Shown: in pieces, positions 62,011 to 64,000 of the stretch
How the letters are laid out: the number at the start of each line of letters is the position of its first letter
Position numbering within the stretch: the stretch's first letter is position 1
Assembly: GCA_963816435.1 (NCBI GenBank)
Contig: CAWFKS010000012.1
Coordinates: forward strand, 186,001 to 250,000
Length of the DNA stretch: 64,000 bases
Reading direction: 5' to 3'
From: CAWFKS01 sp963816435
GTDB taxonomy: Bacteria > Pseudomonadota > Alphaproteobacteria > Rhizobiales > Rhizobiaceae
Made by a program: the position numbers and the translations under genes
The notes under the pieces: model-generated
Told to the model about the DNA's origin: nothing
The model's database searches: none
Seen by the model: the letters and a program-made list of their open reading frames with translations, nothing else

Positions 62011-63395
62011 AGCCGGCTCGCGATCTGCCGGAGCCGGGCGCGGTAACGCGCCGCGATCGCCTCGCGGGCGACGTGCCGCCCCTGGCGAACGACGTGCCGG
62101 CCGGCCGACCAGAGTTCGCCGACCGCCCCGTCGCGCGAGGCAAAAACCCAGGCGTCGAGATGGCCGTCGCCGCCCCGCGCCGAGTTCAGCCGTGCCGGAT
62201 CGAGGGCGACAAGGTCGGCCCATTTGCCCGGCGCGATGGCGCCGCTGTCACGCCCCAGCGCCTGTGCGCCGCCGGAGAGCGCGGCGTCATGGAGGAAGCG
62301 CCCGGCCGAGCCCTGCGGCTTCGCCAGGGCCACCCGCACGCGGTCGCGCAGGCGCTGCGAGTATTCGAGCTGTCGCAGCTCTCCCGCCGCGTCGATCAGC
62401 ACGTTGGAATCGGTCCCGACGCCGAACCTCCCGCCGGCGGCCATGAAATCCGTCGCCGCAAAAATGCCGTCGCCCAGATTGGCCTCGGTGATCGGGCAAA
62501 GTCCTGCCACCGCACCGCTTGCCGCCAGCCGTTCCGTTTCCTCGCTCGTCATGTGGGTGCAATGAATGAGGCACCAGCGCGCGTCCACCTCGAAATTGTC
62601 GAGCAGCCACTCGACCGGCCGCGCGCCCCGCACCGCCAGCATCTCGTCGACCTCCGCCGTCTGCTCGGCGATGTGCATGTGGAGCGGCAGGCCGGGGCGC
62701 ATCGTGGCGAGCATCGCCAGGTCGTCAGGCCCGACGGCGCGCAGCGAATGCGGCGCGATGCCCAGACTCGTATCGCCGGGGAGGGCGCCGACGATCTTCT
62801 CCGCCTTCCGGACCAGCAGATCGAAGGACTCCGGATCGTTGGCGAAACGAAGCTGCCCGCCATTGAGCGGCCGTCCGTCGACTCCACCCTGCCGGTAGTA
62901 GACCGGCAGCAGGGTGAGGCCGAGGCCGGTTTCGGCCGCAGCCGCTGCAATCCTGGAAGACAGTTCGGCGGGGTCGTCATAGCTGCCGCCGCCCGGTCGA
63001 TTGTGCAGATAGTGGAATTCCGCCACCGCGCCGAAGCCCGCTTCCGCCATCTCCATGAAGGCGAAGGCGGCGATCGCCTCGACATCCTCCGGCGTCAGCA
63101 CGTCGAGGAAGCGGTACATGGTCTCGCGCCAGCTCCAGAAACTGTCGCGCCCGGCGGGGCTGCGCGTTTCCGCCAGCCCGGCCATGCCGCGCTGGAACGT
63201 GTGGCTGTGGAGGTTGGAGAGGGCGGGGACCAGCACCGGCACGCGAAAGTCGCCCGGTTCAGCTGTTTCGCCTTCCGCGACCGCAGCGATGCGGCCGTCC
63301 CCGTCGATCGCGATGCGCACGTCCGCAGCCCAGCCGTCCGGAAGCAGCGCCTCCCCGGCAAAAATCGCCTGTTCCTGACCCGTGTCGATTGACAT
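62007..63395 (-). CDS. hutF: formimidoylglutamate deiminase
   Basis: A 462-residue amidohydrolase: metal ligands in NLHSHTFQRGMAG, HMHIAEQ, the histidine in CLIHCTHMT, and the aspartate in GVGTDSNV. HutF deiminates N-formimidoyl-glutamate to N-formylglutamate plus ammonia, so histidine breakdown here uses the five-step route (HutF then HutG) rather than direct HutG hydrolysis. ATG 63395. Divergent from hutI; overlaps hutC at its end. Confidence 0.95.
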   Translation of the reverse strand: MSIDTGQEQAIFAGEALLPDGWAADVRIAIDGDGRIAAVAEGETAEPGDFRVPVLVPALSNLHSHTFQRGMAGLAETRSPAGRDSFWSWRETMYRFLDVLTPEDVEAIAAFAFMEMAEAGFGAVAEFHYLHNRPGGGSYDDPAELSSRIAAAAAETGLGLTLLPVYYRQGGVDGRPLNGGQLRFANDPESFDLLVRKAEKIVGALPGDTSLGIAPHSLRAVGPDDLAMLATMRPGLPLHMHIAEQTAEVDEMLAVRGARPVEWLLDNFEVDARWCLIHCTHMTSEETERLAASGAVAGLCPITEANLGDGIFAATDFMAAGGRFGVGTDSNVLIDAAGELRQLEYSQRLRDRVRVALAKPQGSAGRFLHDAALSGGAQALGRDSGAIAPGKWADLVALDPARLNSARGGDGHLDAWVFASRDGAVGELWSAGRHVVRQGRHVAREAIAARYRARLRQIASRL

Positions 63396-63412
63396 CGCCC
63401 GATTGACGTATT

Positions 63413-63422
63413 TGTCTATACA
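63413..63422. promoter_or_regulatory. HutC operator candidate
   Basis: TGTCTATACA, one base from the TGTATATACA-type HutC half-palindrome, within the AT-rich 70-bp region between hutF and hutI; flanked by TATTT and TAATAG. Could control both directions. Confidence 0.55.
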
Positions 63423-63465
63423 TAATAGCGTTAAATCGCGTTTATTAATCGCCGGGGCCGAAGCG

Positions 63466-64000
63466 ATGTCAAGGACCGTGCTGACCGACATGCGGCTTGC
63501 CACCATGGCCGACGGCAGCCCTTACGGCCTGCTGGAGCAGCATGCGCTGGGCATCGAGAACGGCCGCGTCGCGTTCGTGGCGTCCGCAGCCGACCTGCCG
63601 TCCGGCTGGCGCGACGTGCCGGTGGAAAAGCTCGAGGGTCGTCTCGTCACGCCGGCGCTGATCGACTGCCACACCCATCTCGTCCACGGCGGCAACCGGG
63701 CGCGCGAGTTCGAGATGCGGCTGAAGGGCGCCTCCTACGAGGAGATCGCGCGGGCCGGCGGTGGCATCGTCTCGACGGTGGCGGCCACTCGGACATTTTC
63801 GGAGGACGCGCTCGTCGCGGCCGCCCTGCCGCGTCTTGACGCAATGCTGGCCGAGGGCGTGGCGACGGTCGAGATCAAGTCCGGCTACGGGCTGACCGTG
63901 GAGGACGAACTGAAGATGCTGCGCGCCGCGCGGCGCCTTGGCGAGTTGCGGCAGGTGCGGGTGCGCACCTCCTATCTCGCCGCGCACGCCGTGCCGCCGG
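63466..64000 (+). CDS. hutI: imidazolonepropionase (N-terminal part, cut by window edge)
   Basis: ATG 63466 opens an uninterrupted frame of 178 codons to the window end. Motifs DCHTHLVHGGNRAREFEMRLKG and YEEIARAGGGIVSTV are diagnostic of HutI, with the metal-binding HTH; EIKSGYGL follows. It hydrolyses imidazolone-5-propionate to formimidoylglutamate, the substrate of HutF. Divergent from hutF. The remaining roughly 220 residues lie outside. Confidence 0.95.
   Translation, partial: MSRTVLTDMRLATMADGSPYGLLEQHALGIENGRVAFVASAADLPSGWRDVPVEKLEGRLVTPALIDCHTHLVHGGNRAREFEMRLKGASYEEIARAGGGIVSTVAATRTFSEDALVAAALPRLDAMLAEGVATVEIKSGYGLTVEDELKMLRAARRLGELRQVRVRTSYLAAHAVPP

Overview
The window is GC-rich, densely coded alphaproteobacterial chromosome. 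The combination of FixL/FixJ/FixK, a complete cbb3 oxidase locus (ccoNOQP, ccoGHIS), heterotetrameric sarcosine oxidase (soxBDAG), an NrnC-type oligoribonuclease, a hut locus with hutF, and B12-dependent metH points to Hyphomicrobiales (Rhizobiales), most like a Phyllobacteriaceae/Mesorhizobium relative. No nif, nod, phage, IS or CRISPR sequence was seen, and no rRNA or tRNA gene was recognised.

Layout. 1-6256 (minus strand): a dicarboxylate/acyl-CoA degradation operon in the order pcaD-like hydrolase, pimF-like hydratase/dehydrogenase, pimA-like ligase, pimB-like thiolase, pimC-like acyl-CoA dehydrogenase (runs off the left edge), headed by a perfect TetR-type inverted repeat. 6371-10214: metH with an operator-like dyad over its -35 region. 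10235-32709: a microaerobic island. It holds ccoGHIS and ccoNOQP (minus), then hemN, fixL, fixJ, a fixT-like receiver protein, fixK, a phosphoribosyltransferase, an ABC exporter with its adaptor, a sulfide:quinone oxidoreductase and a metal P-type ATPase (plus). Five TTGAT-N4-(G/C)TCAA boxes and one FixJ-like site tie these together: FixL senses oxygen with a haem PAS domain, FixJ turns on fixK, and FixK would drive the oxidase, its assembly genes, hemN, the fixT-like feedback gene, the exporter and the sqr-ATPase pair. 32679-43355 (minus): a catabolic block livK-livG-livF-livH-livM-hydrolase-soxB-soxD-soxA-soxG, suggesting uptake and cleavage of an N-methyl compound to sarcosine, then oxidation to glycine. 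Divergent from it are two paralogous PAS-LuxR regulators, each with the same 21-nt element directly before its start codon.

44925-55233 is mostly housekeeping: an SDR, penicillin-binding protein 1A, a membrane acyltransferase, NrnC, an M20 dipeptidase, a DUF2231 membrane protein and polA. Between the dipeptidase and DUF2231 genes, the minus strand encodes a probable small RNA with three consecutive stem-loops, each with a C-rich (anti-Shine-Dalgarno-like) loop, ending in a U6 terminator; this is the most striking non-coding feature. 55437-61250 is a cluster of exported proteins: a caspase-like protease, a small exported protein, a membrane protein and two trypsin-fold proteases. 61312-64000 is hutC-hutF divergent from hutI (cut by the right edge).

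Twelve single-base disruptions (eleven extra bases, one missing) break genes that otherwise read as full-length members of their families. Their spread through core genes (ccoI, ccoH, ccoP, hemN, soxB, livM) looks more like base-calling/assembly error than decay; affected genes are given at their reconstructed full extents.
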